This document shows, piece after piece, positions 33,184-41,789 of a stretch of DNA of 64,000 nucleotides. Position numbers and translations under genes: made by a program. The notes below the pieces were generated by a model, which was given only the letters and a program-made list of their open reading frames with translations, did no database searches and had not been told where the DNA came from. Within the stretch, counting starts at the first letter, position 1. Every line of letters starts with the position of its first letter. This DNA comes from Clavibacter michiganensis (lineage in GTDB: Bacteria; Actinomycetota; Actinomycetes; Actinomycetales; Microbacteriaceae), in the NCBI RefSeq assembly GCF_002151125.1, contig NZ_MDJZ01000012.1, forward strand, positions 62,001-126,000. The letters are read 5' to 3'.

Positions 33184-34361
33184 GCGGCCTCCCTGGCCTT
33201 CCGTGCGGCCTTGGTGGCCTTGCGTCCCCGCACGGCGAAGCCGGCGGCGTCGACCTCGACGATGGCGTTGCGCGCGTCGACGGCGTTGCGGCGCGAGCGC
33301 CAGAAGATCCAGACGATGACGGCCACGCCGACGACCGCGTCGATGAGGAAGCCGACCGTGCCGGTGCTCGCGACGAGCGCCGCGACCGCGCCCACGACGG
33401 CGGCCGACGGCAGCGTCAGCAGCCAGCCGAGCGCGATCTTGCCGACCGTGTTCCAGCGCACGGACGCGCCGCGGCGGCCGAGGCCCGAGCCGATGACGGA
33501 TCCGGAGGCGACCTGCGTGGTCGACAGCGCGAAGCCGAGGTGGCTGGACGCGAGGATGGTGGCCGCGGTCGACGCCTCGGCGCTGAAGCCCTGCGCCGGC
33601 TTGACCTCGGTGAGGCCGGATCCCATCGTGCGGATGATGCGCCAGCCGCCCATGTAGGTGCCGAGCGCGATGGCGACGGCGCACACCGCGATGACCCAGA
33701 ACTCGGGTCCGGAGCCGGCCGCCTGGAAGCCGCCCGCGATGAGCGTGAGGGTGATGATGCCCATGGTCTTCTGCGCGTCGTTCGTGCCGTGCGCGAGGGC
33801 CACGAGCGACGACGTGAAGATCTGGCCGTAGCGGAAGCCGCCGCGCTCGTTCGGTCCGCTCGAGCGGCGCGTGATCGAGTACGCGAGCTTCGTGGCGGCG
33901 TACGCGATGAGCCCCGCGATGACGGGAGCGAGGATCGCCGGGAGGATGACCTTCGACAGGACCACGCCGAAGTCGACCGACCCGAGGCCCGCGCCCACGA
34001 CGGCCGCGCCGATGAGGCCGCCGAAGAGCGCGTGGCTGGAGCTCGACGGCAGCCCGCGGAGCCAGGTGACGAGGTTCCAGACGATGGCGCCCATCAGCCC
34101 CGCGAAGATCATGGTGGGCGTGATCTGCACGCCCCCGTCGCCCTCGCGGATGATGCCGCCGGAGACGGTCTTCGCGACCTCGGTGCTGAGGAACGCGCCC
34201 ACGAGGTTGAGGACCGCGGCGATCGCGACGGCCACCCGCGGCTTCAGGGCACCCGTCGCGATGGGGGTGGCCATCGCGTTCGCCGTGTCGTGGAAGCCGT
34301 TGGTGAAGTCGAAGAACAGGGCCAGGGCGATGACCAGGACGACGATGAGGGTGAGATCCAC
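33180..34361 (-). CDS. pit: Low-affinity inorganic phosphate transporter PiT
   Basis: 393 residues with about ten helices. Both PiT signatures occur: FTNGFHDTANAMATPI at about 19-34 and LAHGTNDAQKTMG near 200. It imports metal-phosphate complexes driven by the proton gradient. GTG is preferred over longer frames because GAGGGA lies eight bases upstream and the hydrophobic helix begins at once. It is coupled to a small membrane protein downstream. The polyphosphate-related CYTH-CHAD protein lies 1.8 kb away on the same strand. Confidence 0.92.
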   Translation of the reverse strand: MDLTLIVVLVIALALFFDFTNGFHDTANAMATPIATGALKPRVAVAIAAVLNLVGAFLSTEVAKTVSGGIIREGDGGVQITPTMIFAGLMGAIVWNLVTWLRGLPSSSSHALFGGLIGAAVVGAGLGSVDFGVVLSKVILPAILAPVIAGLIAYAATKLAYSITRRSSGPNERGGFRYGQIFTSSLVALAHGTNDAQKTMGIITLTLIAGGFQAAGSGPEFWVIAVCAVAIALGTYMGGWRIIRTMGSGLTEVKPAQGFSAEASTAATILASSHLGFALSTTQVASGSVIGSGLGRRGASVRWNTVGKIALGWLLTLPSAAVVGAVAALVASTGTVGFLIDAVVGVAVIVWIFWRSRRNAVDARNAIVEVDAAGFAVRGRKATKAARKAREAA

Positions 34362-34479
34362 TACCGGATCCCTCGAGCGGATGTCACAGTCGTCGATCCT
34401 AACGGCCTGCACACGGGCGCCTCGAACGGGCGTCCGGCGCATGGCGATCCGGTGAACAGCCGGCGCCGGGTCCCGCGGC

Positions 34480-36105
34480 TCAGATGTGCGGGACGAAGTC
34501 GCGCCACGCGACGCGGCGGTCGGCGTGCGGGTCGTGCTCGACGCGGTCGACCACGTCGAAGACGAGGGTCGCCCGCTGCCCGGGGGCCGACGGGCCGGCG
34601 CCCGGCGCCTCGTCGTCGCCGCCCACGTACGCGGGCCACGAGTCGTCGACCGTGCCGTCCTGCGCGAAGCGGAGCCACGCGATGCGCATCCGCTCGCCCG
34701 CGGCCACGAAGGCGCGCCGCCCGCCGAGCAGGGTCATGCCGCGGCCGAGCAGGGTGTCCATGCGGTCGAACAGCGCGAACAGCTCCAGGCCGTGCGTGGC
34801 GTCGAGGCCCATGACGCGCACGAGGCGCGGCGCGATGTCGAAGCGGTAGAAGTGCACGGGCGCGTAGCGGGCGTGGCGCTCGGCGACCTTGATCGACGGG
34901 AACCAGAAGGCGTAGTCGCCGCCGAAGTCGAGGGCGGCGCGGCGCTTCGGGAGGCCCGGGTACAGCGACGCGAGCTCCTCGCGGTGCTCCTCGTCCGTCT
35001 TGGCGAACACGGCCTCGATGCGCTCGGGCGTGGTCGCGAGGATGTCGAGCCGGCCGGTGAACAGGGATCCCTCGCGCTCGTTGGTGCCGATGATGAGCGG
35101 CACCCGGGCGGCACGGCCGTGCTTGAACGCGTCGAGCGGGCGCTCGGGGAGCACGTCGCCGTCGATGACGGGGCTGAAGGTGATGGTGCCGGGCTCCTCG
35201 TCGGGCGTCCGCACCATCAGCTCGTTCGCCGCCGCGGCGAGCGTGGACGCGCTCGCGGAGGTGAGGAGGCGGACGGCCTCGGCGTCGTCGGGCGCGCGGC
35301 CGGCCCGGTCCGCGAGGAGGCCCACGAACTCCTCCGCCCACCGCGCGGTCTGCTCGGCCGGGTAGACGGCGTTCGTCGGCGAGCTCTGGGCGATGGCGCG
35401 CGCGAAGAGCCCGTGCGCCGACGGCACCGCCATGAGGGTGGTGACGGCGTTGCCGCCCGCGGACTCGCCGAAGACCGTGACGTTGTCGGGATCCCCGCCG
35501 AACGCGCGGATGTTCTCGCGCACCCAGCGGAGCGCCGCGACCTGGTCGCGGAGGCCGAGGTTCGACTCGATGGGGCGCTCGGGGCTGGAGTAGCGGCTGA
35601 AGTCGAGGTAGCCGAGCGCGCCCAGCCGGTAGTTGAAGCTGACGTAGACGATGCCGCCCTGGCGGACGAGGCCCTCGCCCTGCACGGGGTTCTCGCGGGA
35701 GGATCCGACGACGTACGCGCCGCCGTGGATGAAGACCATGACGGGCCGCAGCTGCGACTCGCGGTTCACGCGCGCGGCGTCGGGGCTGAGCCCGGACGGC
35801 GCGATGACGTTGACGGTGAGGCAGTCCTCCCCCATCGGCGTGCCCTGCGGCGCGCCCATGAAGGCGCCCGCGCTCACCTGCGGTGCGACCCTGCCGAAGT
35901 GCTGCGCGAAGCGCGCTCCGTCCCAGCCGACGACGGGCTGCGGGGCACGGAAGCGGAGGTCGCCGCGGGGCGGGGCCGCGAACGGGATGCCGCGCCAGGC
36001 CTCGATCCCGCGCTCGCGCACGCCCCGGACGGTGCCGCCCGTGACCCGCACGTCGAGCTCCGACGGGTCGTACGCCGGGGCGGGCGGATCGGCGTCGGGG
36101 GTCAC
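34480..36105 (-). CDS. Type-B carboxylesterase
   Basis: 541 residues, standard length. The catalytic Ser lies in FGESAGGNAV near 213, the acid is likely in the EREGSLFTGR region, and the His is in GLDATHGLELFALF near 438; the N-terminal GIPFAAPP and oxyanion loop IHGGAY are present. No signal peptide is visible, so it acts in the cytoplasm. It hydrolyses simple esters; the substrate is unknown. TAAACT ends six bases before the GTG start, the clearest A-rich leaderless box here. Confidence 0.88.
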   Translation of the reverse strand: MTPDADPPAPAYDPSELDVRVTGGTVRGVRERGIEAWRGIPFAAPPRGDLRFRAPQPVVGWDGARFAQHFGRVAPQVSAGAFMGAPQGTPMGEDCLTVNVIAPSGLSPDAARVNRESQLRPVMVFIHGGAYVVGSSRENPVQGEGLVRQGGIVYVSFNYRLGALGYLDFSRYSSPERPIESNLGLRDQVAALRWVRENIRAFGGDPDNVTVFGESAGGNAVTTLMAVPSAHGLFARAIAQSSPTNAVYPAEQTARWAEEFVGLLADRAGRAPDDAEAVRLLTSASASTLAAAANELMVRTPDEEPGTITFSPVIDGDVLPERPLDAFKHGRAARVPLIIGTNEREGSLFTGRLDILATTPERIEAVFAKTDEEHREELASLYPGLPKRRAALDFGGDYAFWFPSIKVAERHARYAPVHFYRFDIAPRLVRVMGLDATHGLELFALFDRMDTLLGRGMTLLGGRRAFVAAGERMRIAWLRFAQDGTVDDSWPAYVGGDDEAPGAGPSAPGQRATLVFDVVDRVEHDPHADRRVAWRDFVPHI

Positions 36106-36127
36106 CCGTCGAGTTTACGGTCCGCCC

Positions 36128-37711
36128 TCACGCTCCCGGGACGGCGGTCGCGAGCAGGCGCTCGAGGGCCCGCTCGGCGCGCCACAGGGCGGACTCGGTG
36201 CGCAGCCGCTCCGCCTCGTGCAGCACGCCGAGCGCGAAGGAGTCCTCTCCGCGGGCCGCGAGGCGCTTGGCCTCCTCGCGGAGGAGGCGCTGCATCGCGA
36301 TGCCGTCGCGGTGCTCGCCCAGCTCGTCGTGCACCTCCTCGGCCGCGGTGGCGAGCCGCATGGTCTTCCGCCCGAGGACCGTGACCGTGCGTCCGCTGAC
36401 CTCCTCGGCCGCGTACCGGAGGCGCTTCGCGGCCTTGCGGACCTCGTGCAGCGCCTCGGTGCGCGCGGCCTCGCCCACCGCCTCCTGCGCGACCGCCGCC
36501 CGGCGGCCCACGCGCTCCGCGTCGCGGCGGAGGGCCGCGTGCAGGGCAGGGCCCGCGGGGGCGGTGGCATCGTGGGTGAGCGGCGGATCCGCGACCAGCC
36601 GGTCGAGGTCGTCGAGCAGCGCGACGTAGCGCGCGGACGAGAGCGCGCGGATCACCCGCTCGCGGGCCCGGTGGTAGCGCTCGTCGAGGACGTCGTGCAG
36701 GGCGTCGCCGACGTGGTCCGGCACGGTCCCCGTGTCGTGCTCCACCACGGACCAGACGACGCGGTCGCGCAGCACCTCCATGTCGCGGGCGTCGCCGAGC
36801 ACGGCGCCGAGGGCGGTGAGCTCGGCGCGCACGGGCGCGGTGGCGGCGGGGTCGATGACGTCCTGGTGCGTGCGGAGGGCGCTGCGGAGGCGGCGGACGG
36901 CCACGCGCATGCGGTGCACGGCGTCGTGCTCGTCGGCGCGCACGTGCGGGTCGGCGGCCACGAGGTCGCGCACGCCGCGGGCGAGGACCGCGCGGGCGAC
37001 GTCGGCGGCGGGGCTCTCCTTGGTGAGGGTCGCGGGATCCGGCAGGGCGGGTCCCGCGGGCGCCTGCCGGCCGAGGGCGTCGGCCCCGAGCGCGCGGGCG
37101 AGCTTCGAGGCGCTGTCCGAGGGGCGGGCGCCGGCGTCGAGGAGGTGCCGCTCGATCCGGTCGAGGAGCGCGGTGCGCTGCTTCCGCTTCGCGGGCGCGT
37201 CCGGCAGGAGCTCGACCTCCCACTCGTGCCAGGCGCGCACGGTGCCGCCGCGCACGTCGGATCCGGTGACGCGGTCGTCGGCGAACTCGGCGACCGCCCG
37301 CCCGTCGGCGTCGTGCAGCGTGACGGTCGTGCGCACGGTCTCGAGCCGCGCGAGCGGCGTGAGCTCGCGGCCGCGCACGTGCACGGCGACCTGGTCGAGC
37401 ACGGGGCCGGGGATCGCGCCGTCGCCGTCGTCGCCGTCCGCGAGCGGCCAGCCGAGCTCGGTGCGGCCCTCGCCGCCGTCGGCCGGGAGCTTCACGTGCC
37501 AGCCCGCGTCGTGCCCGCCCTCGCGGCGGCGGAGGATCATGCGGCGGTCGGCGAGCGCGTGGTCCGCCGTGTCGAGGTAGACGGCCAGGAGCGTGACGGG
37601 CTCCGCGGCGCGCGCCTCGGCCACGCCCTCGATGCCCTCGAAGGCCGGGACCGGCACCCCCTCCGGCACGTCGTACTTGCGCTCGATCTCGACGGAGGAT
37701 GTGTGCACCAT
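36128..37711 (-). CDS. CYTH-CHAD domain protein
   Basis: 527 residues. The N-terminal CYTH (triphosphate tunnel) domain starts VEIERKYDV, the ExExK motif, and continues with LLAVYLDTADHALA and MILRRREGG. The C-terminal CHAD domain (about 230-510) is His/Arg-rich (VHRMRVAVRRLRSALR) and binds inorganic polyphosphate in related proteins. It probably hydrolyses inorganic triphosphate or helps manage polyphosphate granules. GGGGGG abuts the ATG, and a -10-like TACACA is also near. Confidence 0.9.
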   Translation of the reverse strand: MVHTSSVEIERKYDVPEGVPVPAFEGIEGVAEARAAEPVTLLAVYLDTADHALADRRMILRRREGGHDAGWHVKLPADGGEGRTELGWPLADGDDGDGAIPGPVLDQVAVHVRGRELTPLARLETVRTTVTLHDADGRAVAEFADDRVTGSDVRGGTVRAWHEWEVELLPDAPAKRKQRTALLDRIERHLLDAGARPSDSASKLARALGADALGRQAPAGPALPDPATLTKESPAADVARAVLARGVRDLVAADPHVRADEHDAVHRMRVAVRRLRSALRTHQDVIDPAATAPVRAELTALGAVLGDARDMEVLRDRVVWSVVEHDTGTVPDHVGDALHDVLDERYHRARERVIRALSSARYVALLDDLDRLVADPPLTHDATAPAGPALHAALRRDAERVGRRAAVAQEAVGEAARTEALHEVRKAAKRLRYAAEEVSGRTVTVLGRKTMRLATAAEEVHDELGEHRDGIAMQRLLREEAKRLAARGEDSFALGVLHEAERLRTESALWRAERALERLLATAVPGA

Positions 37712-37802
37712 CCCCCCTGTGTAGCGCACCCGGCCGGTCGCGGCCAGCCGCCGAGGGCCGCCGGGTCCGTCCGCGCGCCGGGCGTGGGTCAGACTGGCGG
37801 AC

Positions 37803-38990
37803 ATGCCCACCCGTCCGCGCCGCGCCGCGCCCGAAGGCGTCCCGGACCAGGCGGACCTCGACGAGGCCGCCCTCCACCGGCGCCAGCGCATCGGCCGCGA
37901 GCTCGGCTGGTACGCGTGCCGCCGGGCGGTGTACGGCTTCATGAAGCACCGCGGCATCGACATGGCCGCGAGCCTCACGTTCTACTCCACGCTCTCGCTC
38001 GTCCCCGCCGCGGTCGCGGTGCTCAGCCTCATCGGGCTGGTCGGCGACACGCGCGCCGGCGTCGAGGGCGTGCTCCGCGTGCTCACGGCGGTGCTCGGGG
38101 ACTCGGCCGTCGACGTGATCCGCGACCCCGTCGAGCAGCTCGCCGACGGGCCGCGCTCGGGCATCGCGTTCACGGTCGGCTTCCTCGGCGCGCTCTGGAC
38201 CTCGGCCGCCTACGTCACGGCGTTCGGCCGCGCGATGAACCGCGTGCAGGAGACCGAGGAGGGCCGGCCGCTCGTGAAGTACCGGGCGCTGATGCTCGGG
38301 GTCACGGTGGCGCTGCTCGTCGTCAGCGTCGTGATGGTCGGCATGCTGCTGCTCACCGACGAGGGCGCCCGCGCGCTCGGCCAGCACCTCGGGATCGGCG
38401 ACACGACGCTCGTGGTGTGGGCCGTGGTGAAGTGGCCGCTGCTCCTGGTGCTGCTCACGGGGATCATCGGGGTGCTGTACGCGGCGACCCCGAACCTCCG
38501 CCGCCGCCGCGTCGACCTGCTCACGTGGGGCAGCATCGTCGCCATCGTGGCCTGGGGCCTCGGCACGGCGGGCTTCGTCTGGTACGTGACGTCGCTCGCG
38601 AGCTACGAGTCGACCTACGGGGTGCTCGGCGCGGTGATCGTGCTGCTGCTCTGGCTCTACATCGGGAACCTGTCGCTCGTGCTCGGCGGCGAGCTCGACG
38701 TGGAGATCATCCGGGCGAGGCAGCTGCAGGCGGGGATCCCCGCCGAGCACGCGCTGCGGCTGCCGGTCCGCGACACGACGCGCGCCGACCGGCTCGCCCG
38801 GCGTCGCGCCCTCCTCGAGGACGAGGGGCGGCGCCTGCGCGAGGCGCGGTCGGGTGACGACGCGACGGCCGACGGGGAACGCCGGGCGGATGCCCCGCCG
38901 ACGCTCCCCGAGGACGACGCCCGTCAGGTGCGGGTCAGGCGGAGGCGCTGGTCCGCACGACCATCTTCCCGACGTTCTCGCCGCGCATGA
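37803..38990 (+). CDS. YihY/UPF0761-family membrane protein
   Basis: 395 residues with six helices. The family start MAASLTFYSTLSLVPAAVAV and the later LWLYIGNLSLVLGGELDVE are diagnostic. YihY proteins (once called BrkB or ribonuclease BN) have no settled function; an envelope role is likely. The last 55 residues run into the convergent oxidoreductase gene (overlap of 56 bases) and are Arg-rich, suggesting a recently extended C-terminus. CAGACT seven bases before the ATG hints at a leaderless start. Confidence 0.85.
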   Translation: MPTRPRRAAPEGVPDQADLDEAALHRRQRIGRELGWYACRRAVYGFMKHRGIDMAASLTFYSTLSLVPAAVAVLSLIGLVGDTRAGVEGVLRVLTAVLGDSAVDVIRDPVEQLADGPRSGIAFTVGFLGALWTSAAYVTAFGRAMNRVQETEEGRPLVKYRALMLGVTVALLVVSVVMVGMLLLTDEGARALGQHLGIGDTTLVVWAVVKWPLLLVLLTGIIGVLYAATPNLRRRRVDLLTWGSIVAIVAWGLGTAGFVWYVTSLASYESTYGVLGAVIVLLLWLYIGNLSLVLGGELDVEIIRARQLQAGIPAEHALRLPVRDTTRADRLARRRALLEDEGRRLREARSGDDATADGERRADAPPTLPEDDARQVRVRRRRWSARPSSRRSRRA

Positions 38991-39954
38991 GGCCGGTGAA
39001 GGCGTCGAACGCGCGGTCGATGCCGTCGATCACGGTCTCGTCGGCGGTGATGCGGCCCTCGGCCAGCCACGGGCCCATCTTCGACGCGAACTCGGGCGCG
39101 AGGTCCTGGTGGTTGCCGAGGGTGAAGCCGCGGAGCGTGAGGCCGCGCGTGACGATGCGGCCCGTGTTGCGGATCGCGACCTCCTCCCCGGTGGAGTTGT
39201 AGGTCGAGATCGACCCGCAGTTGGCGACGCGGCCGAAGTCCTTCAGGGCTCCGAGCGCGGCGGACAGGTGGTCGCCGCCGACGTTGTCGAAGTAGAGGTC
39301 GATGCCGTCGGGCGCCGCCTCCGCGAGCTTCCGCTCGAGGTCGCCGCCGTGGTAGTCGAACGCGGCGTCGAAGCCGAGGTGCGACGTGAGGCGCTCGACC
39401 TTCTCCGCGGATCCGGCGCTGCCGACGACGCGCGAGGCGCCGAGCAGGCGGGCGATCTGGCCGACCATCGAGCCGACCGCGCCGGCCGCGCCGGAGACGA
39501 AGACGACGTCGCCCTCCGTGATGGACGCGATGCGGGTGAGCCCGACGTAGGCGGTGAGGCCGGTGAGGCCGAGCACGCCGAGGTGGGCGGAGGACGCCAC
39601 GCCGGGGACCTCGGGCACGGGGCGGAAGCCGCCGGCGTCGCCCTGGGCGACGTCGCGCCAGCCGAGCATGTGGCTGACGAGCGTGCCGACGGCGAGGTCG
39701 TCGGAGCGGGACTCGACGACGCGGCCGACCGCGGATCCGGTCATCGCCTCGTCGAGCTGGAAGGGCGGCACGTAGGACGGCACGTCGTTCATGCGGCCGC
39801 GCATGTACGGGTCGACGGAGATGAACTCGTTCTCGACCCGGACCTCGCCGTCCTGCAGGTCGGGGAGGTCGACCTCGACGCGGCGGACGTCGTCGGGGGT
39901 GGGCTCGCCGGTGGGGCGCTTCGCCAGCTGCCACTGGATGCTGCGTGCAGACAT
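38935..39954 (-). CDS. NADP-dependent zinc-free MDR oxidoreductase (leukotriene B4/curcumin reductase-like)
   Basis: 339 residues. SVDPYMRGRM at about 47-56 marks the prostaglandin/curcumin reductase branch, and VSGAAGAVGSMVGQIA near 155 is the nucleotide-binding loop; zinc ligands are absent. It should reduce the C=C bond of alpha,beta-unsaturated ketones. AAGGAG five bases from the ATG is a good site. Its end overlaps the convergent YihY gene. Confidence 0.9.
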   Translation of the reverse strand: MSARSIQWQLAKRPTGEPTPDDVRRVEVDLPDLQDGEVRVENEFISVDPYMRGRMNDVPSYVPPFQLDEAMTGSAVGRVVESRSDDLAVGTLVSHMLGWRDVAQGDAGGFRPVPEVPGVASSAHLGVLGLTGLTAYVGLTRIASITEGDVVFVSGAAGAVGSMVGQIARLLGASRVVGSAGSAEKVERLTSHLGFDAAFDYHGGDLERKLAEAAPDGIDLYFDNVGGDHLSAALGALKDFGRVANCGSISTYNSTGEEVAIRNTGRIVTRGLTLRGFTLGNHQDLAPEFASKMGPWLAEGRITADETVIDGIDRAFDAFTGLMRGENVGKMVVRTSASA

Positions 39955-40115
39955 GGGTCTCCTTCGTTCTCGGGTGCGGGCGGTCGGACGGCCGGCCCGC
40001 GGCGCTCGTGGCGCGGCCCCACCCTTCCACCGCCCGCTGGACGCGGCATCCAGCGAGCCGTGGCCTCGTGACGCGACGGCCGGGCGCGCCGCCCGGCCGT
40101 CCGATCCGCGCGCGG

Positions 40116-41066
40116 CTACGCGGCGGTCGTCGCCGAGCGCGCGGCGACGTGCGCGGCCAGCACGTCCCGCACGCTCGTCCAGGTGTGCGCGCCGAACCGC
40201 TCGCGGTCCACGTGGAGGAGCTCCGCCTCGCCGCTGTACATGCTCACGAGGTACTGCATCCCCTGCCAGGCGGGGAAGGTCTCCTGCTCGTCGCGGCCCA
40301 CGCGGCGCATCGCCTTGCTCGCCGTGGAGAGGACGCCCGTGGAGCCCGCCCACTGCAGCGCGAACGGCGCGCCCGTGATCTCCGTCATGGTCCTCGCGAG
40401 ATCGCGGGCGGTGACCCGGTCCCCCGCCACCTCGACCACGCGGGGCGCGTCGTCGTCGAGCGCGACGAGCGCCGTCACGCGCGCCGTGTCGTCCTTGGTC
40501 GTGAAGTCGAGCACCTGGTCGGCGGACGACCAGTAGAGGACGCGGCGCCGGTCGAACAGCACGATGGGCGCCTGCCCGGTGAGCATGTCGGCGAACGCGC
40601 CGTTGAGCACCGAGGTTGCCCGGATCGGCGCCGCGTCGAGGTCGGCCGCGAACTCGCGCCGCAGCTCGAAGTTGCGGTTGCTGCCGGGCGTGACCCTGCG
40701 GTAGTCGGCGGAGTAGTCCGAGGGGATGAAGCGCGGCACGCCGGCCGCGACCGCCGCGGCGAGGAGCGCGCGCTGCGCCCCGACGATCACGGCGCGGGCG
40801 CCGCTCACCGCGGAGACGACGACGCGGGCGCCGGCGACCGCGCGGATCAGCGCAGCCCGGTCGGTGTAGGCGGCCTCGGCGACCTCGACGCGCGGATCCC
40901 CGCCCCACGCCTCGGTGGCAGCCGTGCTGCCGGGGCGGGTGAGGACGCGGACGCGCACGTCCTGCGCGAGGAGCTCACGGACGATGCGGCGGCCGAGGTC
41001 GCCGGTGGCGCCGGCGACGACGACGGGGCCGGGCGCGGATGCGGATGCGGGGGTCGAGCTGCTCAT
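40116..41066 (-). CDS. NmrA/isoflavone reductase-like NAD(P)-binding protein
   Basis: 316 residues. VVVAGATGDLGRR at 15-27 is the dinucleotide loop of atypical SDRs. PSDYSADYRRVTPGSNRNF and TKDDTARVTALVALDDDA resemble NmrA and phenylcoumaran benzylic ether reductase-type proteins. It either reduces an aromatic substrate or senses redox state. ATGA overlap with the upstream marR gene shows co-translation, so it is probably the regulator's target. Confidence 0.85.
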   Translation of the reverse strand: MSSSTPASASAPGPVVVAGATGDLGRRIVRELLAQDVRVRVLTRPGSTAATEAWGGDPRVEVAEAAYTDRAALIRAVAGARVVVSAVSGARAVIVGAQRALLAAAVAAGVPRFIPSDYSADYRRVTPGSNRNFELRREFAADLDAAPIRATSVLNGAFADMLTGQAPIVLFDRRRVLYWSSADQVLDFTTKDDTARVTALVALDDDAPRVVEVAGDRVTARDLARTMTEITGAPFALQWAGSTGVLSTASKAMRRVGRDEQETFPAWQGMQYLVSMYSGEAELLHVDRERFGAHTWTSVRDVLAAHVAARSATTAA

Positions 41067-41698
41067 GCGGGTTCTCCATCTCGGGTGGTGCGGCGCGCCG
41101 AGCGGCGCGAGCGGTGGGGGGCGGCGACGGGCTGCTCGAGCCGCGCGGCGTCGGGCGCGTCGGAGCCGGGCGTGGCGGCGTCGGGCGCGGCCGCCGGGGC
41201 CTCGCCGATGCCGAGCGCGACGCGGGCGAGGAGGCGCCGGAGCGCGGTGCGCTCGGCGGGTGCGAGGTCGCGCATCAGGCCGTCCTCCACCGCGCCGAGC
41301 GCGACGCGGGCCGTCGCCAGCAGGGCGCGCCCGGCGTCGGTCGGGACGACCTGCCGGATCCGGCGATCCCGCGGATGCGGCTGCCGCTCGACGTGCCCGC
41401 CCTCGGCGAGCGCGTCGACCACGTACGTCATCTGCGTCTTGTCGATGCCGAGCCGCTGCGCGAGCGCGAGCTGCGACGACGGCTCCTCCGTGGTGATCGC
41501 GACGAGCACCTGGTACCCGCGCGGCCCGCCGGGCACGTCGGCGACGGCGGTCTGCGCGGTGCGCACGAAGCCCTGGTAGACGGCCTGGATGGACCAGCCG
41601 AGCTGCGTCTCGATGCCGCCCGATCCCCAGTCGATGCCGGACGCGTCCGCGTCGGTGTCGGCGCGGTCACGGGCGCGGGTCGAGGCGGAGGAGATCAT
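41063..41698 (-). CDS. MarR-family transcriptional regulator
   Basis: 211 residues. The winged helix spans about 70-135 (SQLALAQRLGIDKTQMTYVVDALAEGG, HPRDRRIRQVVPTDAGRALL). The C-terminal ~35 residues are Ala/Pro-rich and unlike other members. TACGAT ends six bases before the ATG with TTGCAC 18 bases further up, a near-consensus leaderless promoter. A longer ATG start would lie inside that promoter. It likely represses its own operon (with NmrA) and perhaps the divergent epoxide hydrolase. Confidence 0.88.
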   Translation of the reverse strand: MISSASTRARDRADTDADASGIDWGSGGIETQLGWSIQAVYQGFVRTAQTAVADVPGGPRGYQVLVAITTEEPSSQLALAQRLGIDKTQMTYVVDALAEGGHVERQPHPRDRRIRQVVPTDAGRALLATARVALGAVEDGLMRDLAPAERTALRRLLARVALGIGEAPAAAPDAATPGSDAPDAARLEQPVAAPHRSRRSARRTTRDGEPA

Positions 41699-41701
41699 GC
41701 C

Positions 41702-41734
41702 GAGATCGTATACCCAGGAGATCGTATTGTGCAA
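41702..41734. promoter_or_regulatory. marR promoter with 10-bp direct repeats
   Basis: On the minus strand TTGCAC (41729-41734) and TACGAT (41705-41710) are separated by 18 bases. The 10-mer GAGATCGTAT occurs twice on the plus strand, 41702-41711 and 41718-41727, 16 bases apart: once over the -10/start and once in the spacer. A perfect GTATAC lies at 41708-41713. These are good candidates for the MarR operator. Confidence 0.65.
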
Positions 41735-41789
41735 AGATCATCTTCGAGCGCAGGCATCAGCCGCGCTCCTCGACCCGATCGGAGCCCGC

